Part shown: in pieces, positions 1 to 11,151 of the stretch
Layout of the letters: every line of letters starts with the position of its first letter
Position numbering within the stretch: position 1 is the first letter of the stretch
Assembly: GCA_023935145.1 (NCBI GenBank)
Contig: CM043699.1
Span: 107,896,536 to 107,960,535, forward strand
Direction: 5' to 3'
Source of the DNA: Bretschneidera sinensis
Taxonomy: Eukaryota; Streptophyta; Magnoliopsida; Brassicales; Akaniaceae
DNA: 64,000 nt
Notes under the pieces: generated by a model
What the model saw: only the letters and a program-made list of their open reading frames with translations
The model's database searches: none
What the model was told of the DNA's origin: nothing
Position numbers and translations under genes: made by a program

Positions 1-760
1 TTGAGAATAAATGTAAATCAAGAAAATATATCAAGGTCAATGGGAACAATTTTATCATCGTCATCTAGAATAATGATGAAATCTTGCTTGTTGGTGATGT
101 ATTAGGACTGTTGCATTCGGTTAAGCAAACTAATGTCTAAGCATTCTGACATAAAAGATCTTGGTAAGGCATATGTTCTTATTAGGATTGAAATCCATAA
201 TGATATACCTTGTCAAAGTGGGATTTTTTTTGGAGTCTAAAGGATTCAGATCATTGGATGACTGCTTAGAAAGTCATAAGGTATTTGAAGAGGTATAAGG
301 ATTTCATACTCGTTTACATGAGTGTTCCAAATATTGATATGATGGAGTATATAGAACTTTTCATCAGATTATATGGTTATGGTGGTAAAAGGTGCTAGTT
401 TAGGAAAATTTTAGGAGGACACTTGTCGGTTCTTCGAAGCTAAGGTTGTGGCATGCTTTGGGCTGCCATACAAGCTGCTTGGTTGAAGAATCTAGTTGCC
501 GAGTTGTCATAATTATCTCTATTGCTAGGACTATATAGTTGTAGTTTAATAATAGTTGTTTTGTAAGAATAATGAAGGATATCACAAGGTCCAAACATAT
601 TGAGGTAAAGTTCTTGATAGTTAAGAAAATTAATAAAGTAGAGTGACATTATAAAAATGGATAGTAGAACATATAACTTGGTTACCTATGCTCTAACTAA
701 GGGTCACTACCCTAATGCGTTAAAGTGACATGCTTAAAGTATAAGTTTAAGGTATCTTTG
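1..760 (+). pseudogene. Decayed 3' end of a Ty1/copia polyprotein (RT to RNase H), cut by the window edge
   Basis: Reading the plus strand across several frames gives copia-like fragments in the right order. A piece resembling the end of the reverse transcriptase (DIKDLGKAYVLIRIEIH, around 145-205) comes first. A piece resembling the RNase H end follows (EAKVVACFG, then AAWLKNLVA after a frame change, around 435-500). Next come SKHIEVKFLIV (around 590-625) and an LTKG motif (around 690-710), which normally closes copia pol. Stops and frame changes are dense, so it is a relic. The 5' part lies outside the window. No ORF of useful length remains. Assignment rests on the order and spacing of short motifs, so lineage within copia cannot be given. 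Confidence 0.6.
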
Positions 761-1519
761 GATATACTTGGTTAGTAGGAGATATTGCGTTTACTGCATC
801 CGCTTACATTGTCCTTTACATCTTTTGTTGATGTACTTCAGTAATTTACATCTGTTGGTGATGTATTGGATGTTATGTTGACAATGATCATTACATGCAA
901 ATTCAGTAATATGCATTTTATCATTCAGTTTAAATATTACTGTTTTATATAGCATATGGATGCTTTATATGCTTGAACTATCATATACATATATCTGTCG
1001 AAAGTCTTAAGATGTTTGTCAATCTTAAGCAAAGACTATAGCATTCCTGTTTATAGACTAAAGTGTATGTGTTGTGACACATAAAGTATATCTCAAGATA
1101 TTAAAGTTGTAGATAAGACATACAAATTTTGTTGAAAACTATAAAAGATTTTCTCTAGCGCGCTTGCACTACTTAAAGTGAAAAAAAAATTAAAAGTGAT
1201 CGACAAGTGTAAAGCAACATATAAGGACCACTTTGTGGATGTTGTTTCCTTGCTATACTACCACATTAGATCCATGTTGGTGGAGTTCGTTAATTCTCGT
1301 GACCATGAAAGATTTTGTATCGCTCAAAAGATGTTGTTACTATTATGATCCGGTGTTGAAGACTCCACTGGATCGGATTGGATTGACACTTGGAGTAGTC
1401 TCTATACCAATATTTTAAAAATGTGCACATAAAGTTGTTATCTTGGCCTGAGAGTCGTTTTTAGAAGATAAAATCTGTTTTCAAAATTAACCACAATTAA
1501 TGTCGCCTAAGTGAGAGTA
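761..1519. other. Gene-free stretch after the copia relic
   Basis: AT-rich sequence without a supportable ORF, probably the 3' untranslated part of the copia relic. It includes two near-repeats of a TTGGTGATGTATT-like phrase, also seen near position 91, and ends in a short purine run (GTGAGAGTA) that could be a degenerate polypurine tract before the candidate LTR. Confidence 0.35.
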
Positions 1520-1895
1520 TGTTAATTATTCTATGGTATGGACTTTCATTAATTAGGGTTTTTTAGGTTTAGTCATAAAACATATTAAGTGTTGGTCTAT
1601 TAAGTGACACATAAAAGAAGCTTAATAGAACAATCTATAGTGGGAATAATACTCTAGTGTGTTTAATATGAGCTAGTTAGTGTACGTCATAGCAGACTTT
1701 TGGACTTTTGATGGACGGACAGACTTTTGAGTTAGTGTATTAAGAAGAATAAGCAAGGTAAATACTTGAAGATTATGTTGCGCTATTGAAGATGGACTTA
1801 AGGTATGTTCTATTCTTTCTATCAATTTAGTATTATGTGTTCTCTATCTATTTAGGGTGATTATAAGATTAAAAATATTTATTTAAAATCCTACA
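1520..1895 (+). repeat. Candidate 3' LTR of the copia relic
   Basis: The segment starts TGTTAATTATTC right after a purine-rich stretch and ends AATCCTACA, so it has the TG...CA ends expected of an LTR. It lies in the expected place downstream of the copia pol remnant. Its partner would be outside the window, so the boundaries are unproven. Confidence 0.35.
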
Positions 1896-2939
1896 ATTGG
1901 GACAATAGATAGTCGAAAAAATACAATCCTAATATCGTTGAAAAGAGCTGGGATCTACAAAATGAGATCTTGTTTCACCTTCCTCCATCGCATTAGTTGT
2001 CATCGTCATGCGTCACTTGTGCAGTTCAAAGGGGCACGACATTAAATCAACTCTTCTATGATGATTATTGGTAGAAACCAATCATACCACATCGCCGTAT
2101 TTTGCAAGAGAAAGATAACCATGACAGCGTCGCAATGAAATACGGCTGGAGGAGGCCGCACATGCCACCATGTGCCAACAATCAGTATATGAGTGTGGCT
2201 TCCGATCACTGTTCCGCCAATAAATTTTTTAGAAAAGACTGTATTTTACTAACGTGGCATATGGAGTGTTTTGGTAAAAACAAAGTGATGCAATCTTAGC
2301 TTTTGTTTAAATTTTAAATAATGTAGCTATTAATCCTATCGTCAACTGCATAAAACTACATAAAGATCAGTTTATGAACATAATTTTTTAAGGGAATTTA
2401 ATTTCATTAGGTATTGTTATCATTGAAATTTTCAGAAGTTATGAATGAATTTATTAGATATTAAAAAAAATATTTTGTGCTTTTTTCTTTAGGTGATCCA
2501 TAAATTGCAATATTTTATTGTGGAACATAGAATTAATGATTTGTTTTTTTTTTAAAAAAGGTATGTGACCTGTGAAATGTGGGGCACATGCGCGTTACCT
2601 TACCAGGCTGGAGTTGTGTTATTGGTCAGACAATATAAGTAACAAACCTGCAATTGCCAGCTGTACCCAACCCTTTTTAACAAGTGGTGAGGGCCCACTT
2701 TAGTGACAACTGACACCCATTCGACTTGTAATCCGAATCTTTGTATTCACAATTTGGACTCATCTGAGCCGAACGAGTCAGCCAAGTTGCCTGTAAAAAG
2801 GAAACAAAAACACAGGGGCAAAGAAAATACTAAAAAACAATTAAAGCAACAAATATAAATGCTCCATGAAAAAGAAAATACCTGGGATCTGGCTAGACGT
2901 TGGAGATCATAAGTGAAATTTGACAATCTGTTTTGTTGT
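1896..2939. other. Intergenic, no recognised gene
   Basis: A 65-codon ORF (2102-2299, plus) has moderately complex composition but no motif I recognise and no splice or promoter context. The rest is low-complexity, AT-rich DNA. Nothing else is supportable. Confidence 0.4.
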
Positions 2940-3310
2940 CATGTTATTCAAATTTAAATTTAAAATTTTTAAAAAAATTATAAAATATTATCTATAACGA
3001 TAAAAAATTTATTTATTTATATTTATATCCGTTTTAATGGATACGATTCGGATTGGTTCATTATGAAAAATCCGCGAATTATCATTCTTATTTATCATGG
3101 AATGACAACGGATATATTACTCGTAAAATTTGACATATAAATCATAATATCCGTTTACCTATCATGTTATCTAAATCCGAATTTGAAACCGTTAAAAATT
3201 ATGAAAAACTATCCGTAACAACAAAAAATTTATTTATTTTTATGGTTACTTTAACGGATACGATTCAGATCGATTAACCACGTATGAAAAACCCGCAAAT
3301 TACCATAACT
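2940..3310. repeat. Diverged tandem duplication, period about 226 bp
   Basis: The block from about 2940 to 3090 recurs from about 3166 to 3306. In both, an AAATTTAAA/AAATCCGAA-type start is followed by AAAAATTTATTTATTT. Then comes an ACGGATACGATTC-type core (ATGGATACGATTCGGAT versus ACGGATACGATTCAGAT), and finally ATGAAAAA(T/C)CCGC(G/A)AATTA. The repeated ATCCG(T) composition is typical of plant transposon-derived or satellite-like repeats. No coding content. Confidence 0.5.
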
Positions 3311-4199
3311 AGAGGCAAGGTTATTCTAAATAGCATCGAAGTATCGAACATCTATTATTATTATTTTTTTTGGATTTAAGGACATCAATTGTTAGACACC
3401 AGTAATTAAGCGCATGCATCCTTAAAATAAGAAAAATAATTAAGCTCGTGCAGAGACAAATTAAGTGAAATTATAATTTCATAAACCTTTCTATGATTAT
3501 TTTCAGTTGCTATAAGTTCATGAAGGAATATTGATATATTATTGAAACCATTTTTAATTATGATATACGGCAACACTTTGGTAAATTATGTTGATTTATT
3601 TACGAACATGACGTCATGTCTTTTTAGTAGATTTTTTCAGAAAATAAAATTTTTTTTATTAATGTAAATACATTTATAATAAATTTTTATTTTTTTAACA
3701 TCAAATGTTAATTATTTTTATAAAATTTTATAAAAAACACATGATGTCTTATTACCGAATAAGTCTCTTATTGCAAGTACAAAACTATAATTAACAACTT
3801 TTTTATATTTTTATTTGTAAAACAAATACGAAAAAATTGTGCTATAATCAGCTGCAAATTGTCATATTTTATGTCGGGTTAATTACTTTCTCACCCTTGA
3901 GGTTAGGTTTAGTTACGCTCACATCTTTGTATTTTTAAGACCCTACGGATTAATCGTTCCCTACCAAAATGCTGATATGCTTGACTTATGCTATGTCAGG
4001 TACACGTAGGATAGGAACTTTTAAACCCGTAACTGTCCTTACGACCTTGCATGTGTTCACAAATTGCCCATAAATGGTAGCCAAAAAATAAAACCCCATA
4101 TTTTTTTGAGCGACTTTAGTATTTGCAAAGGAGAGAGAGTGGAGAAGATAAACAGAGAGAAAGTGGGTTCGATTTACACAGCATTGAAGGTGATTTAAA
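3311..4199. other. Intergenic AT-rich DNA
   Basis: Long A/T runs and no coherent ORF. A 72-codon minus ORF at 3986-4204 shows no motif and sits in non-conserved-looking sequence. I see nothing functional. Confidence 0.4.
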
Positions 4200-4600
4200 A
4201 CCATATTCGAGCTCGAATTAAAATAAAAGCTAAATTTGAGTTCGAATTGATTTGAATTTGAGTTTGATCAATTTTTTAATGATTAAAATTTGGTTCGACA
4301 AGAAAAAAATTTATTCGAATTTAAACTCAAGTTCGAGTTTGAGTTTCGGATTGTTTATTCGAGCTCGAATTCGAGTTGAAATGTTAATTTTATCAAATAA
4401 AAATATAAATATTAGCTCGAGCTTGACTTAAACTTAATAATACTTTATCGAACTGTTCGAGAGCCTTTCAAGTCGAATTTTAAAATATTCGAGCTTGGTT
4501 CGATAAGCTAATGAATCTTAATTTTCATGCTTGAGCTCAATCAAACAGAGTTTTGATCCAACTCGAGCTCAAATTATTAACATAATTTAAAAAATAGCGT
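4200..4600. repeat. GAGCTCGA/TTCGAA-rich degenerate repeat block
   Basis: The hexamer-like words TTCGAGCTC, GAGTTCGAA, CTCGAGC and their complements recur over about 400 bp in both orientations (for example near 4206, 4330, 4360, 4420, 4490, 4560). The words are self-complementary, so the block can fold extensively. Such blocks are a common plant repeat class. No ORF. Confidence 0.5.
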
Positions 4601-6844
4601 TTTTCTTTTCAATATAATACTTGCAAAAGCTGGGAAATAGATTTTCTTTTTGTTTCTCAACCTTTTCAATATTATATTAAAAATAAAATATTTTTTTTAA
4701 TTTGAATATTTTTTACAACTAAATACACCATTGACCTTCACCGCAGATTGCTTGATTTGGGTTGAATTTGGACTCATGACACACTTTTTTTAATGGACTA
4801 GTATTTTCACAATTAGTTTAAGCCTGCTATTACAGATATTTTGGGCCTGAAGGCAGGCTTAAATATTAAGATTGTATGGCTGAGCTCATTTTATAATGGG
4901 TGAGATTGAGACACAAGCTACATGACATGACACTAACTGGAATTTCTTTAGGTTTGACCATTTGAGGTGAAATATGTTCTGTAGAAGCAGGCCTAATTCA
5001 AGAACCAGTGCTGATCATGGCTTTCAGTTAACTGAGTTGGCCCATTTAAAGGATCTAGCATTCAAGTTTAGTAAGAAAGGATTAGTCACAAATGACAATT
5101 ACGTTAAGAACTGATTGGGCATGTAGAGTAATTTTTTGTGTGTGGAAATTTAGCATCATTCATTGGCAAAACAAATTAAGATAAAACCATCAATCTAGTC
5201 CACAACAAAAGGAAAACGTAAAAAATAATTACATAAGTGAATCAGTACAATCTTAAGAATTCTATGTTGTACATCCTTTTTTTTAAAAAAAAACCAAATA
5301 AAACCATATAACACGAGAATCACAGGAATACAATATCTTAATGTTAAAAAAATAATAATACAATATCTTATGTTTGATTCTTATTGGTGTTTATGTTATT
5401 TGTTTGATTAATATATTAATTATTTCTCTCAGTGTAGGTAGATAATATAATAGCATTGCAGCTCAGGGTGGCAAAAGCTCTTGCCTTCGACGAATACCCA
5501 ATACTCTTTTACTCAATGGGACAAATTTGAAGGAGATTTTATTCATGTAAAGACAGAGATAATTTTTTTTTTTAAATCCATAGTGGGGAAAGGGATAGGG
5601 ATGAAAAAGGGATTATTCGATTAGTCTTAGTACCGTGCCCCAATCTCCATTAATGTTTATGTGGATTGACAATTTATTTTGCATCATGATATTGTTTAAT
5701 GATGTTATGGATTATCTTATATTTAGTGATATTGTGGATTAAAAGTTTTTATTTAAATCTAGTGTAAACGAGTTATTTAATAAAAAAAAAAAGGGTTAAT
5801 AGAGTCTTTCATTTGTCAATGGAGAACCCACGTACCTATTTATAAGTGGAGGCAGAGACAAATTTTAAATCCTCTAAAATCTTGTTGAGAACCGGGACGA
5901 AAGACAGAAAGAAATCCCTATCGAGAATAGAGACGAAAACAAAGATGACACTCTTCGCTTTAAACTCGACCTGTTATCATACCTAATTGTGAATTTATGT
6001 ATGACTTACATGATAGTAGATTACATCTGACTATATATATTTATATTATAATTGTAATTATATACATAAAATAGATACAAATTTCAGTTTTATATTAATG
6101 TAGATAATTAAAAATCTAAAAATGGATATTATTAATTCAATAACATCCAATATATATTAACAAAGTGGAGTAACATAACACCACAAGCAAGTGGCACAGT
6201 CGATTTAATCAATTAAAGTCACAAGAAGAAACGCGGTAAGGAAAAAAGTTAATTTTTTTTGGCGGAAGGACACAAAAGTCGTCACCTTTTGAGAATTTGA
6301 TGGCTACTTGTCCTTCCTCGCCTCTCAGTGACAAGCGGTAGTTACCACATACCACCTATCAATCATGAAAGAGAACACAATAAGATTTGATTTCACACAG
6401 CAACAGACATGCGACTCCATCGCAAAGCAATTGTTGCTGTTACGCTACTATTTAAAGATGATTTGATAACTTATTAAAGATGTATTTGCATGAGTTAAAG
6501 GTAAGTTGTAATGTACTTCCATTCGATAATATCTATTTACCAAATAAAAAAAATTATTTAACATAATTTTTTATGTATACTTGTCTCCCATTGTCTCGTG
6601 ACATTCATAACTAAAGGAAAGAATAAAACCTGCAGTATAACACCCGCCGAAGACGACTCCTCCCTATTTTACTTGGCATAAAATCCCACCAAAAACATCT
6701 CTTCATGTTTTGCTTCTCAATCATCAGGTATTTTCTTCATTCTCTTCCTGTTATTAAGTTTGATTTGACATATTAGATGACGTGACACTTCTTTTTTTTC
6801 TTTTAGTTATTCTTAATCGTACAAAAATTTATGAATTTCTTCTT
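4601..6844. other. Intergenic, no gene seen
   Basis: AT-rich sequence with microsatellite-like runs. The part from about 5550 to 5990 (GGGGAAAGGGATAGGGATG, then GAGAACCGGGACG and AATAGAGACGAAAAC) resembles the GGGGA(C/T)-type plant repeat also seen at 19.4-20.1 kb. No promoter-gene pair, RNA gene or long ORF could be supported. Confidence 0.4.
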
Positions 6845-7397
6845 TGTTAGGATTTTGGTTCAATCCCTACAAAAAAAAATTTTAATTGGTTGGAAAAAAG
6901 TTGATTGTTGCTTATTTTAGTAGGAGTATAGTAGTTGTTTCCTATTGGATGATTACTTGTTCTAATAGTAATAGTAGTCTCTTCTATTAGTATTAGGAAA
7001 ATATCCTCTATATAAAGAGAGTTTTAAAGAATGTTTGAGACACACTTATAATTTCATTACAAATTGTAAATCAGAGGGGTTTACTACTAAAGCTAGTGTG
7101 AGGGTTTTGGGTTATCAAGTAGAGAGAACACTTACTACTAGAGTTAGGTTAAGAGTTTTGGTTGTATTTGAGCTTTTGGGTTGTGAAGTAGTGAGAGTTT
7201 AACAACTTTGCTATTCCTAAAGTTGTAATTGAAGATTAATAAAGAAGTGAGTTTGTTGGTGGACATACGCAAAGAGGTTACTGAATCACGTTAAATTATT
7301 GCGTTCTTGATATTTGTTTGTTTTGCCTATTTGATTATAGTGTTTTTTTTTTTGCCTAAAATTTGAATAGGTGGATTTTAGAGGTAAAATTCCAACA
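6845..7397 (+). repeat. 5' LTR of the non-autonomous copia element
   Basis: TG...CA ends, a TATA-like CTATATAAAG near 7010-7020, and the PBS immediately downstream. The first 190 bp are clearly repeated at 8519-8751. Confidence 0.7.
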
Positions 7398-8065
7398 AGT
7401 GGTATCAGAGTTGTGGCTCCGACAAAAAAAAAAAATGGGCATGATTATTGTTAAGTTATTTGATGAAAGAAGATGGCTAATGATATGTATATTAATTTTT
7501 TTCAATTTCGTTATCATTAATTTGTTGAGTAATATGTTGGCAGAGTATAAGTACTTGCCACCTGAAGAAGATGACATAGTTACAATGTTAATGGTGGGCA
7601 AAAAAGTTTATATGGATTCGGAGGTTCACACGTACCTCTAGAAAGCGATAAGTTGAAGATGCCAAGTGTGTTCGAGGTTGAAGAATTGTTCATAACTATA
7701 TCAAGTGAGGAGCCAAACAAAGAGAGGGAATGGAGCATTTCAAAGAAGGTGGAGGAAAGATCAAGATCCAAGTCTCTAGTGCATTTACAATGAGGAAGAG
7801 GAACACACACAATTGTAAAGTAAAAGCACGATAGAGGACTTGGAGGAATTGAGTAGAACAAAAGAGAATGGTAATTGAAAGGCTAATGAGGATGATGAGA
7901 TGTAAGTTCTTGATGGATCAAAAGTAGTGATGACAGATACCATGAACGAAGATAGCTTGTACGTGTTGAACGAGATGATGATTGCTCCGAAGAGTAAGTA
8001 GAAAGATGGAAAGACCAAAGAAGAATGTCAAATTTGACGATGATGTGGAGATTTGTTAGGATTTT

Positions 8066-8518
8066 TATAACAACCCGACCTCTCACTTGGCATAATATTT
8101 TCCGCTTTGGCACACCAGGCCTCACGGCTTTAAAACGTACTACGCAAGTGGAGGTGGCAAATCACTTATAAATAGCCCAGTTACATCATCTCTAGTCGAT
8201 GTGGGATACCAAGACTTTACCCCATCTCGGGGTATCACAATCCCCCTTCCCTTGGGCACAGTGTCCTTGCTGTGTGATCCCACATTCGGCAACCCACCGG
8301 TTAAAATCACCGATTGAGCTTTCGAAAGTCGGCTCTGATACCACTATAACGACCCGACTTGCCACTAAGCATAATATTGTTCGCTTTTGCACACTAGACC
8401 TCACAGCTTTAAAACGCATTATGCAAGTGGAGGTGACAAATCACTTATAAATAGCTCAGTTACATCCTCTCTAGCCAATGTGAGATACCATGACTTGACC
8501 CTATCTCGGGGCATCACA
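8066..8518 (-). mobile_element. Complete TRIM (terminal-repeat retrotransposon in miniature)
   Basis: Two direct repeats of equal length (8066-8239 and 8345-8518, 174 bp each) share TATAAC(A/G)ACCCGAC at the start and ATCACA at the end, plus the phrases GGCTTTAAAACG and CACTTATAAATAG. The roughly 105-bp middle has a minus-strand PBS (GGCTCTGATACCA at 8331-8343, reverse complement of TGGTATCAGAGCC). At the other end it has a polypurine tract (TCCCCCTTCCCTT at 8240-8252 on the plus strand). Orientation is therefore minus. The flanks ATTTT and ATTTG suggest a 4-5 bp target-site duplication. The element has no coding capacity, as is normal for TRIMs. It sits inside the 3' LTR of the older copia element. 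Confidence 0.9.
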
Positions 8519-8751
8519 ATTTGGGCTCAAATCCCAAAACAAAAATTCTAATTAGTTTGGAAAAATAGTTTTTTATTTTGTAGTTGTTTATTTTAGTAAG
8601 AGTATAATAATTGTTTCCTATTGGATTGTTACTTGTTCTAATAAAAAGAGGAGTAGTAGTAGTCTCTTATGTTGTTATTTTTCTATTAGTATTATAGGAA
8701 AATATCCTCTATATAAAGAAGGGCTTAGAGAAGGTTCGAGACATATTTATG

Positions 8752-10722
8752 ATGGAGAATAAAGTTATGAATGACTTCATTTTATTTTTTCATGCCATTT
8801 TTTCTCAGGTTTATCAGTTGAGATGAATCCTCTTGTTGCATTTATCAACACAATTTTTCATTCACTTGTTTTGGGATCTTGGACCATTGGTCGAGGGCCT
8901 TATTCTTTTATATTTTTTTGGCCATTCTCTTCTCTTATATTGGATTTTAGCACAACCAATTCTCTCAACTGCTGTCTTTTGTAGAAGTCTTGTGAGTCGT
9001 CCTGCAAATTGAAGGAAGATGATTACTATGGGTTACTAGGAAATGACAATTGAAAGATGTTTCACTACTACCAAAAAAAAAAATAGAGGCCTACAAATGT
9101 TACACTCACGTAGTGGAAAGGGGAAAGGAGAATTGCTAGATTATTAGTGAGAGTTGGAACATTAGTGAGTTAAATTGTTGGAGAGCAGCAAAAACAAACA
9201 AAAAGAGAGATGGAGAGTGAGCAACGCATCTGGAGTAGAGAAACTAGGATTCTAATTTTTTTTTTTAGTTTTTCTTCTTAGTTTTCTTTGTTTATCTTTA
9301 AATGAGGAAGAGAATGGAGAAAATCCTTATTCTTTTAGTCATGAATATCACACGAGATACTGGGAGTTAGGTGCAGAAACTCCATTCGAAAACACATATT
9401 CATTTTCTTTTAGAACAAAATGGCACAATCTAAAAGCTTGTTTTTTTTTAAATGACATGAATACCATTAACTGCAACAAACTGCAAAAGGATTAAAAGAT
9501 GGATCCGGATCCCTGTTAAGGTCGAGAATATTTTACACAGCGAGAGATCACTCAAACACGAATTTGATATATAGATGAATACCAATATAGCTCAAAAGTT
9601 AAAACTTATAAATATTAAATCTAAACCATATATATAACCCATTCTTATTTTTTTATTTATCGTTTTTCAATGTAAGATAACCATCTAACAATCCCTTTTA
9701 TATAAATCAAGATCTTCCTATTATATTATCGATGTGAGTGGGACAAACATAATCGTTCATTGACAAATTCCAGTGGTAGGAGTAGTAGGATGCTCCTGAC
9801 AATGATTTAATAAAGGCAGGTAACATAATAATAGCAATGGCATTATTGGGTCCTTTTATGTCATTCAGTGAAAGGCGCTCACATGAAAATTGGTTCCCCG
9901 TGTTTCTTGTGACTTAGCTTAATAGAGATAGTAGCTAGATTTTTTTTGAATTTTTTTTATTACAAGACAATAGCTAGATGACAATATGTCCCAAAACTTT
10001 AGTTATTTGAAACGAAAACTATGATATCATCAAACACTCTTATGTTTCAATATTTTTCTTGTGAAATGACCATTGTACCACTCAATTAATTCCCTCCAAC
10101 TCACCCAGTCCTTCTTTTCTTCAGCTCGATCAAATTAAATCCCTAAATTTCCCATCTGAAAATAGCGATGAAAGAGAAAGCCTGAGATGATGATTGAAGA
10201 ACAACGAAATATCCATAAGGTACTGCCTAGTTATTAAGTAGATATGTCTAGAAACCAAAGCCTTGCAGCCCAAACTTAAAAGAGAAGCTGCTATTTCCCA
10301 ACAAAAACAAGGCAAGAGAACAACTAGTACTGTAAGGAGGATCCACATCCATTGTTGTATCCTTCTCTTACCACGATTTCAAAGAGGCATAGGAATAGAT
10401 TTTGCCTGGGTTTGCTTCACAAATTATGATGATTTATAAGGCCTCTTTGTCCCCATTGTTTCTTTATATTTTGTTTCAGTCACCTTTGGAGATTCACTTG
10501 GAGTTTATGAGCTTGGGGCAGATTCTTCTTCATTAGTACCACTTGTATCATCTAAAGACAATGAGGGGTAGGTGAATGGTTATTTCACGTTTAATTAAAG
10601 GGCAGTGTATAGTGCACTTGAGTTTCGGTAACAATTTGGTCAAAAACTGCATCAGCACAGTCTAATGAAAACCGTTTGGTTAAATTTAAATGTAACGGGA
10701 TATTGAAACACATAGTAAAACA
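8752..10722. other. Intergenic, no gene seen
   Basis: AT-rich DNA with short ORFs only. A 72-codon minus ORF (10130-10348) has a hydrophobic start but no recognisable motif. Nothing else is supported. Confidence 0.4.
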
Positions 10723-10848
10723 TAAGGGTGTTTGATAATAATAACTTATAATTTAATATACTAATAAATATGTATACTCTGTATAGAATAATTTTTAGGA
10801 CATTGACTTCCACTGAATTTTGGAGGTTATAATCACCAAACACCCTTA
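10723..10848. mobile_element. Short MITE-like element, TIR TAAGGGTGTTTG
   Basis: The left end TAAGGGTGTTTGATAATAATAAC and the right end (reverse complement) TAAGGGTGTTTGGTGATTATAAC form near-perfect terminal inverted repeats around about 80 bp of AT-rich DNA. No coding content. The GGTGTTTGG-type terminus resembles hAT or PIF MITE ends; the superfamily is not settled because the target duplication is ambiguous. Confidence 0.7.
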
Positions 10849-10890
10849 CATTTTGTTATATTTTTTAATGTCCTCATTACATTTTTAAAA

Positions 10891-11141
10891 CGGTTAATTT
10901 ACCAATTTCACTTTAGGTATGTGTTCAATAAACCATTTTAGTGATAATTTCGTCGAAATTAATACGGATGTACACAAAAATATTGACTAAAGTTGATACT
11001 GGCACACAAAAAAATCTCGACAATAATTTTTGCCTTGTTTAATAATCAAGATTTTTATTTGCACCGATATCAAATTCGACGGAAATTATCACTACAATGG
11101 TTTATTAGACACATTTTTAAAATACAAAAGGTAAATTGATT
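10891..11141. mobile_element. Long-TIR (foldback) MITE with 10-bp direct flanks
   Basis: The first roughly 80 bp (AATTTACC..., AATAAACCATT.TAGTGATAATTTC) return in reverse complement at the right end (AATCAATTTACC..., TAATAAACCATTGTAGTGATAATTTC). The element is bounded by the direct repeat ATTTTTAAAA at 10881-10890 and 11142-11151. A long TIR with a 9-10 bp duplication fits a Mutator-like MITE. No ORF. Confidence 0.75.
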
Positions 11142-11151
11142 ATTTTTAAAA

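Larger units (their letters stand above)
6845..8751 (+). mobile_element. Small non-autonomous copia-type LTR element, interrupted by a TRIM
   Basis: A 5' LTR (6845-7397) begins TGTTAGGATTTTGG and ends CCAACA. A primer-binding site TGGTATCAGAG (from 7400, complementary to initiator tRNA-Met) follows two bases later. The interior is only about 650 bp and carries no gag or pol motifs. A purine stretch (GTGGAGATT) precedes the 3' LTR start TGTTAGGATTTT at 8054. That LTR is split by the TRIM at 8066-8518 and resumes TTTGGGCTCAAATCCC. Homology to the 5' LTR (CCTATTGGAT, AGTATTA.AGGAAAATATCCTCTATATAAAG) runs to about 8751 and then stops, so the 3' LTR is truncated or recombined. With no proteins of its own, it would depend on another copia element to move. 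Confidence 0.75.

Noticed and set aside
7363..7641. 92-codon plus ORF across the 5' LTR end and PBS of the small copia element
   Set aside because: Starts inside the LTR and runs through the PBS; no gag similarity. Treated as fortuitous.
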